DNA of 64,000 bases, taken from the NCBI GenBank assembly GCA_947501685.1, contig CANMWQ010000005.1:1-64000 (forward strand), written 5' to 3'. This stretch comes from an uncultured Litoreibacter sp. Lineage in GTDB: Bacteria > Pseudomonadota > Alphaproteobacteria > Rhodobacterales > Rhodobacteraceae. Below are positions 26,865 to 34,553 of this stretch, one piece after another (position 1 is the first letter of the stretch; every line of letters begins with the position of its first letter). Under the pieces are notes generated by a model that had not been told where the DNA came from, ran no database searches, and saw only the letters and a program-made list of their open reading frames with translations. The translations under genes were made by a program, and so were the position numbers.

Positions 26865-27848
26865 TCAGGCGCTGCTTGGGCCGGGATGGGTTTTGAGAAA
26901 ATCTTCAAGCTGATTGAGGTCCGGCAATGCGGGCGCGCAGCCGGGTTTTCCGACCACAATTGCCGCGCAGGCGGAGCCGCGATGGATCGCGTCTTGCAGA
27001 TCGTGACCCGCTGCAATCGCAGCCATCAGACCTGCCATGAAACTGTCGCCCGCACCGGTGGGTTTCAGCGCCTCGACCTTGTAGATGCCGGTGGGGATCA
27101 CGTCCGCGCCGTGATAGGTCACAGCACCTTTTTCGCCCATTTTGTAGATGACCAACGCCGCGCTGGTATTTGCCAGCTCCTGTGCCTTGGCCTGACCTTT
27201 TGAGATGTCGCCCGCCATGAAGCCAAACTCCTCGTCATTGCCGACGATCATGTCCGAGAGGCTGCCCGCCTTGCTCAGCACCTCTTCGGCGACCTGCGGC
27301 GAGGGCCAGGAATACGGACGGTAATCAATGTCAAAGATGATCGGCAAACCGGCTTTCCGGGCCAGCTCGAAGGCGCGGAACGCGGCGCTGCGGGAGGGCT
27401 CTGCGGCGAAGACCGTGCCTGCGGTGATGAGCGCGCCATAGGCGGTATAATCCAGCGCCTCGACGTCTTCGATACTCATCTCAAAGTCAGCGGCACCGTT
27501 GCGGTAGATGACGGTTTGATGCTCTGCAACGCGAGACTCGTAGACGGCAAGGGAATTACGGAACTCGCCCCCGACAGGCCGCACATGTTTGCGGCCGACG
27601 CCGTAGTGGTCGAGTTGGTTTGTGCAATACCGTCCGATGCTGTCATCCGAGACGCAAGTGACCAGATCGGCCTTGCCCTCGAAGCGGCAAATGCCAGCGG
27701 CCGTATTGGCGGCGGACCCGCCGAGGCCTGAGCGGAACTCCGTCGCTTGCTCTGTTTTTGTGCCGGGGGGATGGGGGAAAAAGTCCATGCCTGCACGCCC
27801 GATCACCAGAAAATTGTTCTGCCGAATTCCGTCTAAAAGCCGCGACAT
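26865..27848 (-). CDS. iolC: 5-dehydro-2-deoxygluconokinase
   Basis: A 327-residue PfkB-family sugar kinase that phosphorylates 5-dehydro-2-deoxygluconate. The N-terminal FLVIGRAGMDFFPHPPGT and GLGGSAANTA, and the C-terminal PTGAGDSFMAGLM anion-hole/catalytic Asp motif, support the call. The start at 27848 lies 1 base after the iolD stop. Confidence 0.93.
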   Translation of the reverse strand: MSRLLDGIRQNNFLVIGRAGMDFFPHPPGTKTEQATEFRSGLGGSAANTAAGICRFEGKADLVTCVSDDSIGRYCTNQLDHYGVGRKHVRPVGGEFRNSLAVYESRVAEHQTVIYRNGAADFEMSIEDVEALDYTAYGALITAGTVFAAEPSRSAAFRAFELARKAGLPIIFDIDYRPYSWPSPQVAEEVLSKAGSLSDMIVGNDEEFGFMAGDISKGQAKAQELANTSAALVIYKMGEKGAVTYHGADVIPTGIYKVEALKPTGAGDSFMAGLMAAIAAGHDLQDAIHRGSACAAIVVGKPGCAPALPDLNQLEDFLKTHPGPSSA

Positions 27849-27849
27849 A

Positions 27850-29721
27850 TCACACGCCCTTTCGCTGTTTGGAGCGCGTGGACTCCCAGTCCTCATGGGC
27901 GGCTTTGACTTTCGGGTTGTCACTCACATGCGGCGTGCCGACCTCCCACCATGTGTGGCCTTCAGCGGTCCAGCCTTCGTAAGGGTCGACCTTCATGACG
28001 ATCACGCTGGTCTTGTCGGCCGCCTTGGCGCGCTTGAACGCCTCGCCCAGCTCGGCAGGGTTCGACACGGTCTCGGCCTCTGCGCCCATGGATTTTGCAT
28101 GCGCCTCGAAATCGACGGCGAAGGGCTCCGGCACGGTTGGCGTGTCGCTGATCAAGTTGTTGAAGCTTTCGTTGCCGGTGTTGTTTTGCAGCTTGTTGAT
28201 CACCGCGAAGCCGCCATTGTCGAGCACGAGGACGATCAGCTTCTTGCGCGTCAGCACCGAGCTGTAGATGTCCGAGTTCATCAGCAGGTAAGAGCCGTCG
28301 CCGCAGAAAACGATGGTGTCCTTGTCAGGCTCGTTTTCTGACTGTGCGATGCGTGCGCCCCAGCCGCCCGCGATCTCGTAGCCCATGCAGGAGAAGCCGA
28401 ACTCCACATCCACCGTGCCAATGCCGAGCGTGCGCCAGTTGGCGGTGACCTCGGCGGGCAGGCCCCCGGCGGCGGCGACCACGCGGTCTTGTGGGTCACA
28501 GAGCGCATTCACCACGCCGATGGCCTGCGCATAAGAATTGGGGCGGTTGCCGTGAGCGACGTTGTCCGCGACGTAGCCATCCCAGGATTTGCGCTCGGTT
28601 TGGGCCTTTTTTGTCCAGTCCGACGGGGTCTTGTAGCCGCTCAGCTTATCACCCAAAGCGAGGACGCCCAGTTTGGCGTCACCGACCACAGGCAGGGAGC
28701 GGTGCTTACCCGCGTCATGGCGGGCGGCGTTTAGCGAGATGATTTTTGCCTCTTGCGAGAACGCGGTCCAAGAGCCGGTTGTGAAGTCCTGCAGGCGACA
28801 ACCGACGGAGAGGATCACGTCCGCCTCCTCCGCGATGGCGTTGGCGGAGTTGGAGCCCGTGACGCCGACAGGGCCGATGTTGAGTGGGTGATCTGAGAGC
28901 AGGTTCGCGCGGCCCGCGATGGTCTCGATCACCGGGATTTGGTGGGTTTCTGCAAACGAGGTCAGTTCTTTGACGGCGCCTGAATACTGCACCCCGCCGC
29001 CCGCGATGATCACGGGGCGTTTGGCGGATTTCAGCAGGTCGGCTGCGGCGGTGAGCTCTTGCTCGTCTGCGGATTGGCGTCGGATGTGGTGGGTCGTCTC
29101 CTCAAACATCGCGAGCGGGTAGTCATAGGCCCAGCCCTGCACGTCTTGCGGCAGCCCCAGAAAGGCTGGCCCGCAATCGGCCGGGTCGAGCATGGTGGCG
29201 ATGGCGGCGGGCAGCGATTGGATGATCTGGGCAGGATGCGTGATGCGGTCCCAGTAGCGGCTCACCGCTTTGAACGCGTCGTTGACGCCGAGGGTCGGAT
29301 TGCCGAAATGCTCCAGCTGTTGCAGCACTGGGTCGGGCAGCCGCGTCAGGAACGTGTCGCCGCAGAGCATCAGAATTGGCAACCTGTTCGCATGGGCCAA
29401 GGCGGCTGAGGTCAGCAGGTTCGCGGTGCCGGGACCTGCGGAGGCGGTGCAGAACATGAAGCGGCGGCGCAGGTGGTATTTGGCGTAAGCGGCGGCAGCG
29501 AAGCCCATGCTTTGCTCGTTCTGGCCGCGATATAATGGCAGCTCGGCGCGGTGGTCATAAAGCGCCTCTCCCAGACAGGTGACGTTGCCATGCCCAAAAA
29601 TGCCAAAGCCACCGCCGCAGAGCCGCGTTTTCTGCCCGTCAATCTCGATGAACTGAGCGGCAAGATACCGGATGATCGCCTGCGCGGTGGTGAGGCGGAC
29701 GGTGTCCGTTGGATGGCTCAC
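27850..29721 (-). CDS. iolD: 3D-(3,5/4)-trihydroxycyclohexane-1,2-dione hydrolase
   Basis: A 623-residue thiamine-diphosphate enzyme that opens the inositol-derived ring. It has the PYR-domain glutamate in GQNEQSMGFAAA, GFGIFGHGNV near the N-terminus and the ThDP/Mg motif FCGDGSYLLMNSDIYSSV. The GTG start at 29721 has AAGGAGG 7 bases upstream. It is first in the minus-strand catabolic operon, and the 119-bp divergent region carries the palindromic operator. Confidence 0.96.
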   Translation of the reverse strand: MSHPTDTVRLTTAQAIIRYLAAQFIEIDGQKTRLCGGGFGIFGHGNVTCLGEALYDHRAELPLYRGQNEQSMGFAAAAYAKYHLRRRFMFCTASAGPGTANLLTSAALAHANRLPILMLCGDTFLTRLPDPVLQQLEHFGNPTLGVNDAFKAVSRYWDRITHPAQIIQSLPAAIATMLDPADCGPAFLGLPQDVQGWAYDYPLAMFEETTHHIRRQSADEQELTAAADLLKSAKRPVIIAGGGVQYSGAVKELTSFAETHQIPVIETIAGRANLLSDHPLNIGPVGVTGSNSANAIAEEADVILSVGCRLQDFTTGSWTAFSQEAKIISLNAARHDAGKHRSLPVVGDAKLGVLALGDKLSGYKTPSDWTKKAQTERKSWDGYVADNVAHGNRPNSYAQAIGVVNALCDPQDRVVAAAGGLPAEVTANWRTLGIGTVDVEFGFSCMGYEIAGGWGARIAQSENEPDKDTIVFCGDGSYLLMNSDIYSSVLTRKKLIVLVLDNGGFAVINKLQNNTGNESFNNLISDTPTVPEPFAVDFEAHAKSMGAEAETVSNPAELGEAFKRAKAADKTSVIVMKVDPYEGWTAEGHTWWEVGTPHVSDNPKVKAAHEDWESTRSKQRKGV

Positions 29722-29800
29722 AGACAGGCCTCCTTGACCAAAAAGAGTTGTACAGGTCGAATGGCCTATTGACCAAAGGACGCGGGTCAAGATACTCGTT

Positions 29801-29816
29801 TTGCAACCGGTTGCAA
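29801..29816. promoter_or_regulatory. LacI-type operator in the iolD/iolG divergent promoter
   Basis: TTGCAACCGGTTGCAA is a perfect 16-bp palindrome with a central CG, the usual form of LacI/PurR-family operators. It lies 24 bases before iolG and 79 bases before iolD. The same core (TTGCAACCGGTTGCA) lies upstream of the LacI gene at 33071-34066, which points to that protein as the regulator. Confidence 0.8.
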
Positions 29817-29840
29817 ATTGTTTTTGCTAAAGAGGGCCCG

Positions 29841-30935
29841 ATGGCTGAGATTGGAATTGGGATCGTTGGTGGCGGTTATATGGGCAAAGCGCATGCCGTT
29901 GCCATGTCCGCGGTTGCATCGGTCTTTGACCTTGGGCTGCGCCCCCGGCTGGAGGTTGTGGCGGCTTCGTCGCAAGCCTCTGCGGAGCGTTACCGGCAGT
30001 CTTTTGGCTTTCGGCGGGCGGCGGTTGATTGGCAGGATCTGGTGGCCGATCCGACGGTAGAGGCGATTGTCATCGCGTCACCGCAGGGCACGCATCGCGA
30101 GGTGGCTGAGGCCGCCTTTGCGCGTGGGTTGCATGTCTTGTGCGAGAAGCCGCTGGGGGCCTCCGTTGCCGATAGCGAGGCGATGGTCGCGGCGGCCAAA
30201 GCCAGCGGATGCCGCAACATGGTGGGCTTCAACTATATCCGTACCCCTGCGTCGCAATATGCGCGCGAGCTGATCCAAAGCGGGCGCATCGGGGCGGTCA
30301 CCTATTTTCGGGGCGAGCATACAGAGGATTTTGATGCCGACCCACAAGGCCCTGCGACATGGCGCAGCGAGGGTGTCGCCAATGGGACAATGGGTGATCT
30401 TGCGCCGCATATGATCAACGCTGCGCATCGGTTAATCGGGCCAATCACGGGGCTGATTGCGGAGGTTGAGACGGTCCATAAACAGCGCGGTGGCGTGGCG
30501 GTAACCAATGATGATCATGCGCAAATGATGTGCCGATTTGAGAACGGCGTGATGGGGCATATGTATTTCAGCCGTGTCGCGACAGGGCGCAAAATGGGCT
30601 ATGCCTACGAGGTGCATGGCACCAAAGGCGCGATACGGTTTGACCAAGAGGATCAGAACGCGTTGTGGCTCTATCTGGCCGAAGGGCCAGAGGCAGAGCG
30701 GGGGTTTCGCAAAGTGCTGACCGGCCCTGCACATCCGGACTATTTGCCGTTTTGTCAGGGGCCGGGGCATGGCACCGGGTATCAGGATCAGATCATCATC
30801 GAGGTTAAGGATTTCTTAAGGTCTATCGAGACCGGGGAGGACCTTTGGCCGACATTCGAAGAAGGTCTAAACGTTAACAAAGTCGTCTATGCGGCGCTCG
30901 CCTCGAGTGCGTCCAAGGCATGGGTAAACGTCTAA
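29841..30935 (+). CDS. iolG: inositol 2-dehydrogenase family protein (Gfo/Idh/MocA)
   Basis: A 364-residue NAD(P)-dependent oxidoreductase. It has a Rossmann motif IGIVGGGYMGKAHA, the catalytic-lysine motif EKP (residues 102-104) and GTMGDLAPHMINAAH in the substrate domain. It starts the plus-strand operon from the shared operator. Of the two dehydrogenases in this operon it is the better candidate for the first inositol-oxidation step, from position only. The start at 29841 begins at MAEIG. Confidence 0.85.
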   Translation: MAEIGIGIVGGGYMGKAHAVAMSAVASVFDLGLRPRLEVVAASSQASAERYRQSFGFRRAAVDWQDLVADPTVEAIVIASPQGTHREVAEAAFARGLHVLCEKPLGASVADSEAMVAAAKASGCRNMVGFNYIRTPASQYARELIQSGRIGAVTYFRGEHTEDFDADPQGPATWRSEGVANGTMGDLAPHMINAAHRLIGPITGLIAEVETVHKQRGGVAVTNDDHAQMMCRFENGVMGHMYFSRVATGRKMGYAYEVHGTKGAIRFDQEDQNALWLYLAEGPEAERGFRKVLTGPAHPDYLPFCQGPGHGTGYQDQIIIEVKDFLRSIETGEDLWPTFEEGLNVNKVVYAALASSASKAWVNV

Positions 30936-30952
30936 TCAAGAAAGACGAAAAT

Positions 30953-31840
30953 ATGATTAAAATTGGCAATGCCCCCTGTTCGTGGGGTGTGGAATTTGCG
31001 GAAGACGCACGCAACCCCACCTGGACCACAGTGCTGAAAGAGAACGCGGATGCGGGCTATAAGGGCATCGAATTGGGGCCGGTCGGGTTCATGCCGGAGG
31101 ACGCCTCCGTGCTGACGGAAGAGCTGGCGAAACATGACCAAACCTTGATTGGCGGCGTGGTGTTCCGCGCGTTTCACGATGCGGATCAATGGGACGATGT
31201 GCTGGATGGCGCGACGCGAACCTGCAAGGCCTTGGTCGCACATGGGGCGGAGCATCTGGTGCTGATCGACTCGATTTCGCCGCGCCGTGCGCCAACGGCT
31301 GGACGGGCGGATGAGGCCGAGCAGATGGACAATGCGGAATGGTCTGCCTTCCGCGATCGCATCGCGACCGTCGCCAGAATGGGCGCTGAGGAATACGGGC
31401 TGACGGTGGGTATACACGCCCATGCGGGCGGCTTCATTGACTTCGAGCCGGAGCTGGAGCGGCTGTTGGATGAGGTCGATGACAGCATCCTGAAAATCTG
31501 CTTTGACACGGGCCACCACTCTTATGCGGGCTTTGATCCGGTGGCGTTCATGAAGCGCCATATCGACCGGATCAGCTACATGCATTTCAAGGATATTGAC
31601 CCTGAGGTGAAGGCCAAGGTGGTCGCCAATCGCACCGATTTTTACGACGCCTGCGGGCAGGGTATTTTCTGCAATCTTGGCGAGGGCGATGTGGATTTTC
31701 CGGCTGTCCGTCAGGTGCTTTTGGATGCTGGTTTCGAGGGGTGGTGCACGGTTGAGCAGGACTGTGACCCGCTGCTTGATCCCGACCCGCTTGGTGACGC
31801 GAAAAAGAACCGCGCCTATCTGCAATCCATCGGCTTTTGA
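30953..31840 (+). CDS. iolE: myo-inosose-2 dehydratase
   Basis: A 295-residue TIM-barrel enzyme dehydrating inosose to the trihydroxycyclohexanedione. Motifs: IGNAPCSWGVEF, GIELGPVGFMP, LTVGIHAHAGGFID, ICFDTGHHSYAG and ISYMHFKDID supply the usual metal ligands. The start at 30953 matches the family; an ATG at 30920 overlapping iolG is possible. Confidence 0.93.
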   Translation: MIKIGNAPCSWGVEFAEDARNPTWTTVLKENADAGYKGIELGPVGFMPEDASVLTEELAKHDQTLIGGVVFRAFHDADQWDDVLDGATRTCKALVAHGAEHLVLIDSISPRRAPTAGRADEAEQMDNAEWSAFRDRIATVARMGAEEYGLTVGIHAHAGGFIDFEPELERLLDEVDDSILKICFDTGHHSYAGFDPVAFMKRHIDRISYMHFKDIDPEVKAKVVANRTDFYDACGQGIFCNLGEGDVDFPAVRQVLLDAGFEGWCTVEQDCDPLLDPDPLGDAKKNRAYLQSIGF

Positions 31841-31849
31841 GGTTCTGAT

Positions 31850-33007
31850 ATGACACGTTTGAACTGGGGTATGATTGGCGGCGGCGAGGGGTCTCAGATT
31901 GGACCGGCGCATCGCCTTGGAGCGGGTCTCGACGGAGATTTCTCAATGGTTGCAGGGGCTTTGGATCATGACCCTGAGGCTGGCCGCGCTTATGCGCAGC
32001 GCTTGGGCGTGGCTGCTGATCGTGCTTACGGCGACTGGAAAGAGATGTTGGCGGGCGAAACTGCGCGCGAGGATCGGGTCGATCTGGTCACTGTAGCGAC
32101 GCCAAATTCTACGCATTTCGAGATAACAAAAGCCTTCCTTGAGAACGGCTTTCACGTGCTGTGCGAGAAGCCCATGACGATGACCGTGGAAGAGGGCGAA
32201 GAGATCACCAAGATCGCGGCGGCCTCGGGTAAAATCTGTGCGGTGAATTACGGATATTCGGGCTATTCCTTGGTGCGCCATATGCGGGCGATGGTGGCGC
32301 GAGGCGGCCTTGGGGACGTGCGCGTTGTCGTTGCTGAATTTTCACACGGGCATCACGCGGATGCGGCGCAGGCGGATAATCCGCGCATTCGTTGGCGGTA
32401 TGATCCGGCGCAGATGGGGGCCTCCGCGCAGTTTGCGGATTGCGGGATTCACGCAATGCATATGGCGTCTTTTGTGACGGGCCAAGAAGTGACGAAACTG
32501 TCAGCGGATTTTGCCTCGACGATTGCGTCCCGAGAGCTGGAAGACGACGCGATGGTCAGTTTTCGCATGGATGGCGGCGCGGTGGGGCGGCTCTGGACCT
32601 CTGCTGTGGCGGTGGGTCGGATGCATGGTTTGACGATCCAGGTTTTCGGCGAGAAAGGCGGTTTGCGCTGGGCGCAGGAGCAGCCGAACCAGCTCTATTG
32701 GACGCCGACAAATGGCCGGGTTCAAGTGATCGAGCGTGGGGAGGCGGACCTGTCACCTGAAGCGGATCGCGCGACGCGGGTGACGATTGGGCATGCTGAG
32801 GGGATGCCGCTGGCGTTCGCAAATATCTATTCAGATCTGGCCGAAGTGATCCGGGCCGAGAAAGAAGGGCGCAGCCCTGATCCGGCGGCAACGCATTACC
32901 CCAAGGCGGTGGATGGTTTGCGCTCGATGGCGGCGGTTCATGCCTGTGTGGCTTCTGCGAAACGTGATGGAGAATGGGTTAACGCGGTTCCGCAATCGTT
33001 AAGATGA
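31850..33007 (+). CDS. Gfo/Idh/MocA family oxidoreductase (second inositol dehydrogenase-like)
   Basis: A 385-residue NAD(P)-dependent oxidoreductase with LNWGMIGGGEGSQIGPAH, the EKP motif (106-108) and AQFADCGIHAMHMA. It follows iolE by 9 bp. It may act on scyllo-inositol, another stereoisomer or an inosose, which would widen the range of the locus. Its N-terminal GGGEGSQIG is typical of a subgroup distinct from the first IolG. Confidence 0.85.
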   Translation: MTRLNWGMIGGGEGSQIGPAHRLGAGLDGDFSMVAGALDHDPEAGRAYAQRLGVAADRAYGDWKEMLAGETAREDRVDLVTVATPNSTHFEITKAFLENGFHVLCEKPMTMTVEEGEEITKIAAASGKICAVNYGYSGYSLVRHMRAMVARGGLGDVRVVVAEFSHGHHADAAQADNPRIRWRYDPAQMGASAQFADCGIHAMHMASFVTGQEVTKLSADFASTIASRELEDDAMVSFRMDGGAVGRLWTSAVAVGRMHGLTIQVFGEKGGLRWAQEQPNQLYWTPTNGRVQVIERGEADLSPEADRATRVTIGHAEGMPLAFANIYSDLAEVIRAEKEGRSPDPAATHYPKAVDGLRSMAAVHACVASAKRDGEWVNAVPQSLR

Positions 33008-33020
33008 GCGCGAAAATCGG

Positions 33021-33050
33021 CGTACACAACCCGTACACACTGCGTACACA
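33021..33050. repeat. three CGTACACA direct repeats at 11-bp spacing
   Basis: CGTACACA occurs at 33021-33028, 33032-33039 and 33043-33050, an 11-bp period close to one helical turn. It lies in the 63-bp gap between two convergent genes. Such phasing suits cooperative protein binding, but chance slippage duplication is also possible. Confidence 0.6.
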
Positions 33051-33070
33051 TCCCGTCGTGACACTGTCCG

Positions 33071-34066
33071 CTAAATTGGCCTGAGCGTGCCGCGTTCGAC
33101 GACATGGCAGGGGAACAGCCGTGCCTCTGGGTAGCGGGTCGGGTCGTTGAGCATGGCGGTCACCAGCTCAATGGAAGAAGTGATGATTTGCCGGATGGGC
33201 TGGTGGATCGTGGTCAATGCGATGTTGGTCCAACCCGCCATTTCCATGTCGTTCAAACCGATGATGCCCAGCTGATCCGGCACCGTCAGGCCAGCGGCTT
33301 GTGCGGCGCTGAGTGCTCCGATGGACAGGACGTCGTCGCCGCAGAAATAGGCCTCAGCGGGGCCGTTGGTGATGCAGTTTTGCATCTCGGCGAAGCCGGC
33401 CTCGAAGCTGTATTGCGCGGCGAAGCTGTGGGTTTGGCTGACGCCGGATGTGGCGCGCACGATCTCCAAAAAACCTGCGAGGCGGTCCTGTGTTGACGTG
33501 GCTTCTTTTGGTCCGCCGAGGAAGGCGAGTTTTCGGTAGCCATGGTCGATCAAGCTGCGCGCGGCCATGCGACCGCATTCGACATTGTCGATGCCGACGA
33601 CATGGACGTTCGGGCTGGTGGTGTGGCGGCCGAAGGAATTGACCACCGGGACGCCTGCGTCGCGGAAGGCTTCGGCAAAGCTGGGCGGCAAGGTGGAGGA
33701 CGCCACGATCACCGCATCGACGCTGTAGGTTTGCAACATTTGCAACGACTGGCCGGGGTCTTTCTGCTCTGACAGATTGACCAGCAAGGGGCGTAATCCG
33801 CGCTCTTGCAGGCCGCGGGTGAAGAGGTCGAAGACCTCCAGAAAGATCGGGTTGCGGAAGTTGTCGGACACCAGACCAATCAGTTTGGTACGGCCTGTCG
33901 TGAGGGAGGAGGCAAGCGCGTTGGGGCGGTAGCCCAGCTCGGAGGCGGCTTTGCGGACCTTCTTTCTGGTCGCGTCGGAGACAGAGGCCCCTTCGGTAAA
34001 TGTCCGCGAGACAGCAGAGCGGGAAACCCCGGCGCGCAGGGCGACGTCTTTGAGTGTGATGGCCAT
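33071..34066 (-). CDS. LacI family transcriptional regulator of the inositol genes
   Basis: A 331-residue repressor with helix-turn-helix TLKDVALRAGVSRSAVSRTF and hinge ALASSLTTGRTKLIGLV. The effector domain follows. The start at 34066 gives the canonical N-terminus. The palindrome at 34114-34129 lies 48 bases upstream and matches the one in the iolD/iolG promoter. It therefore probably represses itself and both catabolic operons, with an inositol-derived inducer. Confidence 0.93.
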   Translation of the reverse strand: MAITLKDVALRAGVSRSAVSRTFTEGASVSDATRKKVRKAASELGYRPNALASSLTTGRTKLIGLVSDNFRNPIFLEVFDLFTRGLQERGLRPLLVNLSEQKDPGQSLQMLQTYSVDAVIVASSTLPPSFAEAFRDAGVPVVNSFGRHTTSPNVHVVGIDNVECGRMAARSLIDHGYRKLAFLGGPKEATSTQDRLAGFLEIVRATSGVSQTHSFAAQYSFEAGFAEMQNCITNGPAEAYFCGDDVLSIGALSAAQAAGLTVPDQLGIIGLNDMEMAGWTNIALTTIHQPIRQIITSSIELVTAMLNDPTRYPEARLFPCHVVERGTLRPI

Positions 34067-34113
34067 AACGCCCTCGGTTTGAACATGAGGGAGGTGCCAT
34101 TTTTTGCAACGTA

Positions 34114-34129
34114 TTGCAACCGGTTGCAG
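34114..34129. promoter_or_regulatory. LacI-type operator upstream of the second LacI gene
   Basis: TTGCAACCGGTTGCAG differs from the perfect palindrome at 29801-29816 only at the last base. An extra TTGCAA lies at 34104-34109. It is placed for autoregulation and also lies 38 bases before the plus-strand gene at 34167. Confidence 0.75.
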
Positions 34130-34166
34130 TGTGTTCATTCGCGCCGGTTCGAGGTAGGCTTTACGG

Positions 34167-34553
34167 ATGGACTACGCTGGTGACAGTTTTTTCACGCTTG
34201 GCCAAGGCGGCAGGATCGGATTGGTGCTGCTGTCGTTGGTGCTGATGGGCTTGTGCGTTGCGTTGGTCTGGCGCTTGGTCAGGGGGGTCGGCCGCGTGTG
34301 GCGGGTGCTGATTGCGCTGGGCGTTTTCTGGGCGTTTCTTTGGCTGTCACCGCAGATTTACTACGCCTATTACTGGATGATCTTCGAGGATTTGCCGGTG
34401 CAAATCGTCGTTGGAACTCCGCCCGGCATTGCGGATGTGGCGCGGCTTGCCACGTTCACGGACAGGGCCAGTTTGGCCCATCATGGGCAGGGCGCGTTTG
34501 CGTGGTTGCTACTGCTTGTGGCATTGGCACGTCGGCGGGCTAGGCCCCTTTGA
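34167..34553 (+). CDS. hypothetical membrane protein
   Basis: A 128-residue protein with three hydrophobic segments (IGLVLLSLVLMGLCVALVW, VLIALGVFWAFLWLS and FAWLLLLVALA) and an arginine-rich end. No known domain is recognised. It is divergent from the LacI gene and shares its operator region, so it could be weakly regulated with inositol genes. It overlaps the convergent ABC gene by 14 bp at the 3' ends. Confidence 0.65.
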   Translation: MDYAGDSFFTLGQGGRIGLVLLSLVLMGLCVALVWRLVRGVGRVWRVLIALGVFWAFLWLSPQIYYAYYWMIFEDLPVQIVVGTPPGIADVARLATFTDRASLAHHGQGAFAWLLLLVALARRRARPL

